8,365 nt of DNA from the NCBI GenBank assembly GCA_002352485.1, contig DEIM01000150.1, forward strand, positions 1 through 8,365, written 5' to 3'. Shown here in pieces: positions 1 to 6,245 of this stretch. The notes under the pieces are model-generated. The model was not told where the DNA came from. It worked only from the letters and a program-made list of their open reading frames with translations, and made no database searches. This stretch comes from Candidatus Dadabacteria bacterium UBA2774 (lineage in GTDB: Bacteria > Desulfobacterota_D > UBA1144 > Nemesobacterales > UBA2774). How positions within the stretch are numbered: position 1 is the stretch's first letter; the number at the start of each line of letters is the position of its first letter. The translations under genes and the position numbers were made by a program.

Positions 1-763
1 TGCTGAAATTGTTTAATGTTTTATTGAATAGTATTTTTGCTCCGCTTTGAGGGCTAAAGCCTGTATGTATTTTCGAAACAAAATCTACTATCGAATCTCT
101 TTGTCCTATATTGATACGGGGTAGCGAAAGTCGGTCGTACTTTGATTTGCATAAACCTTCTTCAATAGTGCAACCAGTTTTGAAGCCTAACTCGGCGGCC
201 ACAGACATAACTGATTTATTATAGGATCCGTAAGGATAAGCTAGATGCTTAACATCATGACCGAGCTTTTCTTCTAATGTATTCTTTGAGACTTTTAGCT
301 CTTTAATACACTCATCCCTTGTTATCTGGTCTAGATGAGGGTGAGATGCCGAATGGTCTCCGATATGAAAACCGTTTGAGTCAAGCCACTTAATTCTTTT
401 CCAATCAACAATTGGTAATTCAAATCCTAGTTCGGGCATTAACCATGAGCTATTTCTTCCTACATAATCGGTAGGTATGTAGTAAATCGCTGTGAAACCG
501 TAATCCTTTAGGATAGGAATTGAATAATCTATTGAGTCCTGATAACCGTCATCAAATGTTATTACAATAGGCTTTTTTGGTAGGTTACCGTTCCCATTTC
601 TATATTCATACAATTGATCAAGATCAATAGTGTTGTAGCCTAGTTTGCTAAGCAATTTCATTTGAAGCGCAAAAGTCTTAGGCTCTACTGACTGCAGCGG
701 ATAGCATGCCTCGGGGTTTGGCGCCACTTGGTGATATGTTAGGATTGGGATTTTACGGTTCAT
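1..763 (-). CDS. Polysaccharide deacetylase (NodB-type), C-terminus cut by window edge
   Basis: I translated this frame by hand: 254 codons stay open from ATG at 763 to the left edge, so the C-terminus is missing. It is a carbohydrate esterase family 4 (NodB homology) protein, a family of metal-dependent de-N- or de-O-acetylases acting on glycans. Motif 1 is intact (TFDDG, Asp71/Asp72, with Asp76 following), motif 2 is HSASHPH (His137, His141), then AYPYG near 175-179 and LSLPR near 212-216. The catalytic domain begins at residue 5 with no signal peptide or membrane segment, so a cytoplasmic protein acting on a precursor or lipid-linked glycan is inferred. It is about 44% identical by hand count, without gaps, to the deacetylase at 1832-2656, and the shared first residues support this start. 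The 63-bp gap from the glycosyltransferase is the widest in the leftward operon. I see no clear Shine-Dalgarno sequence. Family assignment is firm; the substrate is unknown. Confidence 0.9.
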   Translation of the reverse strand, partial: MNRKIPILTYHQVAPNPEACYPLQSVEPKTFALQMKLLSKLGYNTIDLDQLYEYRNGNGNLPKKPIVITFDDGYQDSIDYSIPILKDYGFTAIYYIPTDYVGRNSSWLMPELGFELPIVDWKRIKWLDSNGFHIGDHSASHPHLDQITRDECIKELKVSKNTLEEKLGHDVKHLAYPYGSYNKSVMSVAAELGFKTGCTIEEGLCKSKYDRLSLPRINIGQRDSIVDFVSKIHTGFSPQSGAKILFNKTLNNFS

Positions 764-826
764 CTAAGCTACCATTCTTGATATATTAATATTATGAGTG
801 CAAGTCATCATTTTTGTATTTTAATC

Positions 827-1825
827 TTATTCATTTTCTCTTGAAAGCTTTATTTTGGAGATGATCTGTCTTCTCTTGGTATCCTTTCTCAGCGCTAGCC
901 AGACTCCAAGCCAAAGGGAATAATCCATAGCCAAATAACATAGTTTCGCTTTTGTTCTTGAATAAGATTTCCCGAAATGTACTACAAATGATGCAATAAT
1001 ATCGGTTGTAATGGGAATAAGAATACTGATCCAAATTAAGAACAAACGAAGTGAACGCCATTTCCAACCGTTTGAATTATAAATTGCTAGCTCATTTTCT
1101 TCAAAAGAATCAGGGTGCATTCTATAAAGTAAGACCGCACTTTTACCTGCAGAAATTGTTTTTTTGAGAAGGTTTCGAAAATTATCTTCATAGTGTTGAG
1201 TGCAATATGCGTCTTTATCATATACGAATGTAACACCCAATTTAATTAACCGGTAAGCGAGTTCTATATCTTCATGGGCGTATCCTTTGAAAGATTCGTC
1301 AAACCCTCCTATTTTTAAAATATTCTCCAGGCGAATTGACAGGTTGCCGCCGTAAAAGTCTCTGATCTGGAATTTGTAGTCTGGTGATGAAATCTTATTC
1401 AGTCTTGAATTAAACTCCGAAGCTATATAGTGTGCTGCAATTGATGAATCTTTATCAAGGGGTATGGGGGCGGCACCCATAACAGCGAGCATTGCATTTG
1501 ATTGATGGACTTTGAAATGCGCATTAACAAATTCAAATCCAGGTTCCATATCATCGTCTATTATTATTAGAACTTCCCCTTTAGCTCTCCGTATGCCTCT
1601 GTTGCAGGCAAATGCTCTGCCTTCATTAGGCTCCCAGATGTATTCCAGATTATATTTAGACTTGAATTGTTTGACGAACTCTTTGGAACCGTCCTGAGAT
1701 CCATCAATTGACACTATTACTTCAAACTCATCAAAGGGGAATGATTGTGAGTTAAGAGCGTTTAGTGCACGCTTCAATGAGTTACACCGTTGGTATGTCG
1801 GTATTATTATGCTGACTTTAATCAT
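827..1825 (-). CDS. Family 2 glycosyltransferase with C-terminal membrane segment
   Basis: This 332-residue protein is a GT-A fold, inverting glycosyltransferase of family GT2, predicted to add a sugar from a nucleotide donor to a growing lipid-linked glycan at the cytoplasmic membrane face. It opens with VSIIIPTYQR (residues 4-13), followed by the nucleotide-binding VSIDGSQDGS stretch (38-47), NEGRAFACNRGI (67-78) and the metal-binding DDD (90-92). FYGGNLSIR (157-165), GGFDE (173-177) and HEDIELAYR (184-192) follow; the Glu-Asp of the last motif is the usual site of the catalytic base. A hydrophobic stretch at about 261-282 and a weaker one near 296-311 suggest membrane attachment, with a basic tail after. 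The start lies 6 bp beyond the stop of the upstream deacetylase, with no clear Shine-Dalgarno sequence, so translational coupling is plausible. Donor and acceptor cannot be read from the sequence. Confidence 0.93.
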   Translation of the reverse strand: MIKVSIIIPTYQRCNSLKRALNALNSQSFPFDEFEVIVSIDGSQDGSKEFVKQFKSKYNLEYIWEPNEGRAFACNRGIRRAKGEVLIIIDDDMEPGFEFVNAHFKVHQSNAMLAVMGAAPIPLDKDSSIAAHYIASEFNSRLNKISSPDYKFQIRDFYGGNLSIRLENILKIGGFDESFKGYAHEDIELAYRLIKLGVTFVYDKDAYCTQHYEDNFRNLLKKTISAGKSAVLLYRMHPDSFEENELAIYNSNGWKWRSLRLFLIWISILIPITTDIIASFVVHFGKSYSRTKAKLCYLAMDYSLWLGVWLALRKDTKRRQIISKIKLSRENE

Positions 1826-1831
1826 GATGTA

Positions 1832-2656
1832 TTAAGCTGAGTTTGGATATTTTAATAGTTTTTTAAGTACTTGCCTGACAGGTTTCGGAACTAACGGCTT
1901 TAAGTTTTCCGTTCTGTTTTTACATGTCTTCCATACATCAGTAATTGTATATCCAAAATGTATCTTCAATAAAAACTCAACCATATTATCACTCATACCG
2001 ACATTTTGCCTCGGCAGACTGAGCAAGTGACTATTTGAATTGGCTATGTAGGACTCACCAGCACAAGCTGTATAATAACCAGCATTATTTGCTAACTCTC
2101 TTACACTCTCATCGAATTCGCCGAAAGGATACGCCATATGCCTAATTTCGACTCCGAGTTTCTGTTCGAGTTTTTTGCGAGATCCTTCAAGTTCTCTGTA
2201 GCAATCTTTAGATGATATCTTATCCAAATGTGGATGAGTTATTGAATGAGAACCAATTTCAAAACCCTTTGAAATAAGCTCTCTAATTTCCACCCAATCT
2301 ACAAGAGGGAATTCGACATCTACGTCGGGTATCATCCAGCTGCTTTTTCTTCCTACATAATCGGTTGGTACATAGAATACCGCTTTAAATCCAAATTCTT
2401 CAAGTATTGGGACTGTACATTCTACAGCGTCAACCAAGACGTCGTCAAAGGTGATAATTATAGGTTTCCTAGGTAAGATGCCAGTTCCTCTTTTATACGA
2501 GAATAATTGGTTGAAAGTGATAGGGTTAAATCCTAGACGTTTCAGAATTCTCATCTGAGAAGTGAACATTTCGGTTGTTACCGTATACTCCCGAAAATTG
2601 GGATGAACTACATTGCTAACTTGATGGTACATAAGTATAGGTATAGAATTAGCCAT
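1832..2656 (-). CDS. Polysaccharide deacetylase (NodB-type) with altered motif 1
   Basis: This complete 274-residue NodB-type (CE4) deacetylase is a paralogue of the one at 1-763, and the two align without gaps over 254 residues. Metal-binding His137 and His141 are present (HSITHPH), as are both motif 1 aspartates (Asp71, Asp72), Asp76, AYPFG (175-179) and LSLPR (212-216). The odd point is motif 1: the family glycine after the Asp pair is Val73, giving TFDDVLVD where the paralogue has TFDDGYQD. Activity may be retained because the known catalytic and metal-binding side chains remain, but specificity or geometry may differ. No signal peptide is present, so a cytoplasmic role on glycan precursors is inferred. 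The C-terminal tail (about 240-274) is basic (KPVRQVLKKLLKY) and might touch membrane or lipid-linked substrate. The gene starts 14 bp after the methyltransferase stop, with only a weak GAG-type ribosome site. Confidence 0.92.
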   Translation of the reverse strand: MANSIPILMYHQVSNVVHPNFREYTVTTEMFTSQMRILKRLGFNPITFNQLFSYKRGTGILPRKPIIITFDDVLVDAVECTVPILEEFGFKAVFYVPTDYVGRKSSWMIPDVDVEFPLVDWVEIRELISKGFEIGSHSITHPHLDKISSKDCYRELEGSRKKLEQKLGVEIRHMAYPFGEFDESVRELANNAGYYTACAGESYIANSNSHLLSLPRQNVGMSDNMVEFLLKIHFGYTITDVWKTCKNRTENLKPLVPKPVRQVLKKLLKYPNSA

Positions 2657-2670
2657 TTTATTGCTCAGTT

Positions 2671-3426
2671 TTATAAATTCTTCGTAGCCTTAATTGTTAT
2701 AATTAACTCATATATATCATCTTGATAATTCAGCTCTTTTTCAGTCAATTCGTGTAACGCTAATCCTTGGAGAAATCCTATTGCGGTTAATATGTTGCCA
2801 TATCTGCATATTTCTACTTTGTCATCCGGGAAATACTCTCCAAATAATAGGCCGGCGGAAGCGGAACTAAATTTCCAAAAAAACTGATCAGGGTAGAGGA
2901 TATCCAGCTGACTAATGGCCGGTACTGTAACAAGCAGGACTCCACCGGGTTTCAGTATCCGATATAAAGTGCTAATGGCTTCATTTACATCATAAATATA
3001 TTGTAAAGTCTGTGTGCAAATAATGCAGTCAAACTGGTTTGAAGGTATATGAGGAGCTGAGGAAATATCTGCTACGATCGTTGTAGCAGGGTTTTCTTCT
3101 TTAGTTAGATTCAGGACATCACTGTTTGTTACTTTATCTTTTCCGTATGTCTGTGTGTAAGTGTCGTTTGCAAACTCCAGTACTCTACCCTTTATATCGG
3201 AAGAATTAGAGGCCAGGAAATTTTCTATATAAAATCTGTCAATCGGTTTACCTCTATCGTGTCCGAAATTTGTTCCCAATGGGGTTAGTCTTCTAAGGTC
3301 TCCAAAACCCACCCACCCTGGCGGGATGGATCTGTCGCACCTTAGCTTTAAATTAATATAGTATCGGAGCGGATCGGGTAGTATATGCCAAATAAATTTT
3401 GTTAATTTATTGTTAAGAATTGTCAT
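2671..3426 (-). CDS. SAM-dependent methyltransferase (class I, Methyltransf_11-like)
   Basis: This 251-residue protein has a Rossmann-type methyltransferase core. The best evidence is the motif IV-VI block: FDCIICTQTLQYIYD (122-136), then AISTLYRILKPGGVLLVTVP (140-159), typical of Methyltransf_11 enzymes. An acidic residue at the end of strand 2 or 3 is seen in IVAD (107-110). Motif I is degenerate: GRVLEFANDTY (80-90) stands where GxGxG is expected. I recall similar forms (VLEvgDDTYT) in polysaccharide-locus methyltransferases that also carry a DLRRLTP...DRGKPIDRFYIE segment, seen here at 43-67, so this may be a subfamily trait rather than decay. There is no signal peptide. The likely role is O-methylation of a sugar or chain end in the cytoplasm. 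It sits 12 bp after wzt, a position that suggests a link with export. The start is preceded by GGAA about 5 bases upstream. The exact substrate is not known. Confidence 0.82.
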   Translation of the reverse strand: MTILNNKLTKFIWHILPDPLRYYINLKLRCDRSIPPGWVGFGDLRRLTPLGTNFGHDRGKPIDRFYIENFLASNSSDIKGRVLEFANDTYTQTYGKDKVTNSDVLNLTKEENPATTIVADISSAPHIPSNQFDCIICTQTLQYIYDVNEAISTLYRILKPGGVLLVTVPAISQLDILYPDQFFWKFSSASAGLLFGEYFPDDKVEICRYGNILTAIGFLQGLALHELTEKELNYQDDIYELIITIKATKNL

Positions 3427-3438
3427 GGTTCCGTATCT

Positions 3439-4716
3439 TTATTTCATACTTTCAATCGTCCAATGATAATCGACTATATAATATGAACGGTTTCGGGATG
3501 GGATTTTACTTAGACCGTATACATCTTCAGTCAGAACGTCGAATTGGCCGGCGTGCTCGATATCATCAGTGTCAACCATGGATTTATATAGGGTTAAATC
3601 AACTACGCACCTTCCGGGAGTAAGATAATTACTCTGAGTAACACATACGATCTTGCCTTCTGGCGGCAAATTATGAGGAAAGTCATGAGATGCACTGCTG
3701 TCAAAATATAATATGCCCACTCTGGTCTTGAAATCACGAATCCTGATTTCAACACCTAAATTATTGACCGGATTGTCACTGCGGTAGCCTATTGTAATCT
3801 TCAGCTTACTGCTTGGACGTATGGGTTTCCCTTTGTCTGCATTTTCTATCGAAAGGGATGTGGCAATAACGCTGCCATCTCCTTCACGATCCGTTCGTTT
3901 GTCCAGAGGGACCGCATCAGAGGATGAGAATGATTGAAAATATTTCTCTACCACGTCACTTGTAGTTCCTGTTTCTACCATTTTCCCCTGATCTAATAAA
4001 ACCGCTCTATTACAAAGAGATAGAATTGCAGCCATATCGTGGCTAACGAATAATACAGTTCTGCCCTCCGAGGTAGCAACGTTATTGAGTTTGCCCAGGC
4101 ATTTCTTCTGAAAAGCAGCGTCCCCTACCGCTAGCACTTCGTCTATCAGGAGAATCTCAGGCTCTAAATGTGCCGCAACCGAAAACCCTAGCCTTACCCT
4201 CATACCGGTTGAATAGAATTTTACAGGAGTGTCAATGAACCTCTCGACTTCTGAAAAAGCTACAATTTCATCGAACTTTCTATCTATCTCAGTTCTTCTC
4301 ATGCCTAGAATTGCACCGTTTAAGTATATGTTCTCCCTACCTGTGAGCTCCTGGTGAAAACCGGTACCTACTTCCAGTAGAGACGCTATACGGCCGTATA
4401 TATTGATTCTTCCCTCTGTAGGCTCTGTTATTCCAGCTATTATTTTGAGAAGTGTGCTTTTACCGGCGCCGTTTCGGCCGATTATTCCCATTATCTCTCC
4501 TCTGCCGATATCAAAAGAAATATCCTTTAAAGACCAGAAGTAATCCTGAGCAATAATCTTTTCTTCTCCGTTAGTGCTGCCCTGTTTCGAGACTAATCTT
4601 TTGATCCCATTACTGAAAAAATTAGTTAAATCTTCCCTTAAACTCCCGTATTCGATTTTTTCGCCGAGTTTGTATTCTTTACCTATGTTTGAAATGGATA
4701 TAGCCGTCTTATTCAT
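3439..4716 (-). CDS. wzt: Polysaccharide ABC exporter ATPase with C-terminal substrate domain (Wzt-type)
   Basis: This 425-residue protein is the nucleotide-binding subunit of a polysaccharide ABC exporter and powers transfer of a lipid-linked glycan through Wzm. The ATPase domain (about 1-250) has Walker A GRNGAGKST (80-88), the signature YSTGMRVRLGFSVA (168-181, the usual shape in O-antigen and teichoic acid exporters), Walker B ILLIDE (188-193), a D-loop AVGDA (196-200) and the switch histidine in VLFVSHD (His226). A further domain of about 160 residues follows a linker near 250-265. It is predicted to be mostly beta strand and lies where Wzt-C is found in E. coli O8/O9a-type exporters, which bind a modified chain end. 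Short Wzt or TagH-like ATPases lacking this domain are about 250 residues long, so the length is informative. The start lies 2 bp after the wzm stop, so the pair is surely co-expressed. Function is firm; the ligand of the C-terminal domain is inferred. Confidence 0.96.
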   Translation of the reverse strand: MNKTAISISNIGKEYKLGEKIEYGSLREDLTNFFSNGIKRLVSKQGSTNGEEKIIAQDYFWSLKDISFDIGRGEIMGIIGRNGAGKSTLLKIIAGITEPTEGRINIYGRIASLLEVGTGFHQELTGRENIYLNGAILGMRRTEIDRKFDEIVAFSEVERFIDTPVKFYSTGMRVRLGFSVAAHLEPEILLIDEVLAVGDAAFQKKCLGKLNNVATSEGRTVLFVSHDMAAILSLCNRAVLLDQGKMVETGTTSDVVEKYFQSFSSSDAVPLDKRTDREGDGSVIATSLSIENADKGKPIRPSSKLKITIGYRSDNPVNNLGVEIRIRDFKTRVGILYFDSSASHDFPHNLPPEGKIVCVTQSNYLTPGRCVVDLTLYKSMVDTDDIEHAGQFDVLTEDVYGLSKIPSRNRSYYIVDYHWTIESMK

Positions 4717-4718
4717 GG

Positions 4719-5627
4719 TTACACTATGTCCGCAAAAGTTCTTTCAGTGTGTCTGAAATATATTAAGCCGCCAATCAGCATGACTATCACAATTACTCCG
4801 GATACTACCATTAAAGGACCCACGCCACTCGATTTGCCTAGTATAGCCCATCTGAATCCCTCCACTACACCGGCCATAGGGTTAAGTCCGTATAAAATAC
4901 GCCATTTTTCAGGCACGAGGCTGCTCGGGTAAGCGATGGGCGTAATAAAAAGCCAGAATTGAGTTAGAAACGGCACTGTGAAGCGTACGTCTCTGTATTT
5001 CACATTTAATGCCGAAAGCCACAAACTTACGGCAAGCGCGGTAGCTATGGCAAATAGTATAAATATGGGAAGCAACAAAATCGTCCAAGTCGGTGTGATT
5101 CCGTAGTAAAGCATCATTCCGATGAGTACTAAAAACGCGATGCAAAAGTCTACAATCCCCGCTATTGTCGAGGAAAGCGGGATTATTAAGCGCGGGAAAT
5201 ATACTTTTGTTATAAGGTCGCTGTTGGAAACCAGGCTGTTGCTCGAATTGGTTAAGGCGTACGCAAAAAGCTGCCAGGGAAGAAGTGCGGAAAAGTAAAA
5301 TATCGGTCCTGGGAAGCCCTCTGTTGAAATTTTTGCCAGCTTACCAAAGAATATCGTGAATACAACCATTGTCATAAATGGTTGAAGTACCGCCCAGGTT
5401 ACACCTAATGCAGTCTGTTTATAACGAACTTTTATATCACGCCATACTAGGAAATATAGGAGTTCATGAAATGCCCATATCTCTTTCAGATTTAAGGATA
5501 CAGTTTGCCGGGATTCACGAACTGAAGTGGGAATTTTGTAATCAGTAATATTAGTTTCGTCGGCACCTATGGCGGAATTTTTTGTGTCCAATTCGCTGTC
5601 TTTAGTAGGTGTTTGTGTTCTTTGCAT
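4719..5627 (-). CDS. wzm: Polysaccharide ABC exporter permease (Wzm-type, ABC-2 family)
   Basis: This 302-residue inner-membrane permease forms the channel half of the Wzm/Wzt exporter. The N-terminal amphipathic region carries ELLYFLVWRDIKVRYKQT (about 55-71), a hallmark of O-antigen exporter permeases. Hydrophobic segments lie at about 75-95, 109-125, 147-176, 181-205, 216-235 and 271-291, fitting the six-helix ABC-2 fold. LNVKYRDVRF (207-216) and NPMAGVVEGFRW (249-260) are further family motifs. The first 30 or so residues are hydrophilic and low in complexity. No other Met codon occurs before the first helix, so the annotated ATG is the best start, although its ribosome site (GAGAGC, about 11 bases upstream) is weak. 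It is the first gene of the leftward operon and faces the 618-bp divergent intergenic region. Family and role are firm; the exported glycan is unknown. Confidence 0.96.
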   Translation of the reverse strand: MQRTQTPTKDSELDTKNSAIGADETNITDYKIPTSVRESRQTVSLNLKEIWAFHELLYFLVWRDIKVRYKQTALGVTWAVLQPFMTMVVFTIFFGKLAKISTEGFPGPIFYFSALLPWQLFAYALTNSSNSLVSNSDLITKVYFPRLIIPLSSTIAGIVDFCIAFLVLIGMMLYYGITPTWTILLLPIFILFAIATALAVSLWLSALNVKYRDVRFTVPFLTQFWLFITPIAYPSSLVPEKWRILYGLNPMAGVVEGFRWAILGKSSGVGPLMVVSGVIVIVMLIGGLIYFRHTERTFADIV

Positions 5628-5913
5628 ATTGATGTTGCTCTCAGGGCTAGAATTCTGGTGAATTTACTAATCTTGTGTAGTATCTAGGGTTGTGATCTTA
5701 CATTTCTGAAATTTTGTTTTCTTAATCTCCCTGTTTTTATTGATAAACATATACTATAATCTCAAGAGTTAGAAATAACCCCTTCACATTATTTCATTTT
5801 TTCTAACCCATGCTCTGTATATCTAAACTTTTTCAACATTTAATAACACGTACTACAGATAATATTATACATCTATTATTTATCCATAGCACATTACAAT
5901 TATATCATTTTTA

Positions 5914-5975
5914 AAATCTGATTAAGGCAGGTCACGCGTATATATACCATAATGGGGTTGAAGAAATCTGATTAA
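5914..5975. repeat. 12-bp direct repeat, 50-bp period
   Basis: AAATCTGATTAA occurs exactly at 5914-5925 and again at 5964-5975, with start points 50 bp apart. The two copies lie roughly mid-way in the divergent intergenic region, about 290 bp from wzm and 270 bp from the aminotransferase. Paired direct repeats on about the same helix face could be sites for a transcription regulator, but in AT-rich DNA a chance match is possible. No family of regulator is implied. Confidence 0.45.
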
Positions 5976-6042
5976 TTAAAATGATGATAAAAACATGAAT
6001 ATCATAAAGAGTGCTAGCGTATCTAGAGACTTACGCCCTTAT

Positions 6043-6061
6043 TCTAATATGGAATATTAGA
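6043..6061. repeat. Perfect 8-bp inverted repeat (operator or hairpin candidate)
   Basis: TCTAATAT (6043-6050) and ATATTAGA (6054-6061) are exact inverted repeats around GGA. A 19-bp dyad of this size is typical for a homodimeric repressor or activator site. As RNA it would be a weak AU-rich hairpin with no following T-run, so a terminator is unlikely. It lies 148 bp upstream of the -35 box of the predicted aminotransferase promoter. Confidence 0.45.
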
Positions 6062-6121
6062 TTTGAGTGGTTAGTTATTGCTTTTAAATGTTTTTACGTT
6101 CAATTGGCTACAAAATTGCTG

Positions 6122-6127
6122 TATAAT
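6122..6127 (+). promoter_or_regulatory. Possible upstream -10 hexamer (weak promoter)
   Basis: A perfect TATAAT stands here on the plus strand, 118 bp before the aminotransferase start. The best -35 at 17-bp spacing is TTCAAT (6099-6104), only a 3-of-6 match, and there is no extended -10 TG at the right place. In DNA this AT-rich the hexamer may be chance. If real, it would produce a longer leader that includes the dyad at 6186-6207. Confidence 0.25.
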
Positions 6128-6185
6128 TATTGTTAGCGAAGCTATTATATGTTTTAAAATCAGAGCCTGTGGGGAAAGAGGGTTT

Positions 6186-6207
6186 AGAATGTTCGAGGAG
6201 ACGTTCT
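6186..6207. repeat. Imperfect 8-bp dyad beside the -35 box
   Basis: AGAATGTT (6186-6193) can pair with GACGTTCT (6200-6207) over 8 positions, 6 Watson-Crick and 2 G-T, with a 6-base loop. It ends one base before the -35 box of the predicted promoter at 6209, a place where activator sites are often found. The imperfect match makes this a weak candidate. Confidence 0.25.
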
Positions 6208-6208
6208 G

Positions 6209-6238
6209 TTGATAAGGGAAATTGCTCTACTTTATACT
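6209..6238 (+). promoter_or_regulatory. Sigma70-type promoter driving the aminotransferase, likely leaderless
   Basis: TTGATA (6209-6214, 5 of 6 with TTGACA) and TATACT (6233-6238, 5 of 6 with TATAAT) are separated by 18 bp. Only 7 bases lie between the -10 box and the ATG at 6246, so transcription should start at about 6245-6246, at or next to the A of the start codon. No Shine-Dalgarno sequence is present in the 20 bases before the ATG, in keeping with a leaderless message. This is the best promoter match I found in the window. Confidence 0.65.
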
Positions 6239-6245
6239 ATAAATC

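Larger units (their letters stand above)
5628..6245. other. AT-rich divergent intergenic region (618 bp)
   Basis: This region separates the divergent exporter and aminotransferase arms and must hold promoters for both. It is very AT-rich; one hand-counted line (5821-5880) is about 20% G+C. I find a good rightward promoter at its right end (6209-6238), a 12-bp direct repeat (5914-5925 and 5964-5975), a 19-bp inverted repeat (6043-6061) and an isolated TATAAT at 6122. For the leftward operon I could not find a promoter with both boxes convincing; TATAAT hexamers on the minus strand at 5904-5899 and 5869-5864 lack matching -35 boxes. Only tiny reading frames occur, such as 34 codons from 5810 and 21 codons from 5995, neither with a ribosome site. 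I see no tRNA or other obvious structured RNA. Confidence 0.8.

Noticed and set aside
831..1067. 78-codon minus-strand frame inside the glycosyltransferase
   Set aside because: It is an out-of-frame shadow of a well-supported glycosyltransferase with no independent signal.
3420..3623. 67-codon plus-strand frame antisense to the wzt 3' end
   Set aside because: Antisense shadow with no ribosome site or protein features.
4909..5145. 78-codon minus-strand frame inside wzm
   Set aside because: It is a shadow frame of the permease; its sequence shows no membrane or domain pattern.
5753..5764. Leftward promoter for wzm using TTGAGA or TATAGT on the minus strand
   Set aside because: TTGAGA has no -10 at 15-18 bp and TATAGT has only a GGGTTA at -35 spacing, so no pair of boxes fits.
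5810..5914. 34-codon reading frame on the plus strand in the intergenic region
   Set aside because: No ribosome binding site, AT-driven composition (many Leu, Ile, His, Thr), and no recognisable protein features.
6011..6022. GTGCTAGCGTAT resembling the ops/JUMPstart element (GGTAGCGT core)
   Set aside because: The core has a mismatch (GCTAGCGT), the rest of JUMPstart is absent, and it lies upstream of the best promoter, so it would not be in that transcript.
5995..6060. 21-codon reading frame (begins MNIIKSASVS) on the plus strand
   Set aside because: Too short, no Shine-Dalgarno sequence, and its end falls inside the 19-bp dyad; a leader peptide cannot be supported.
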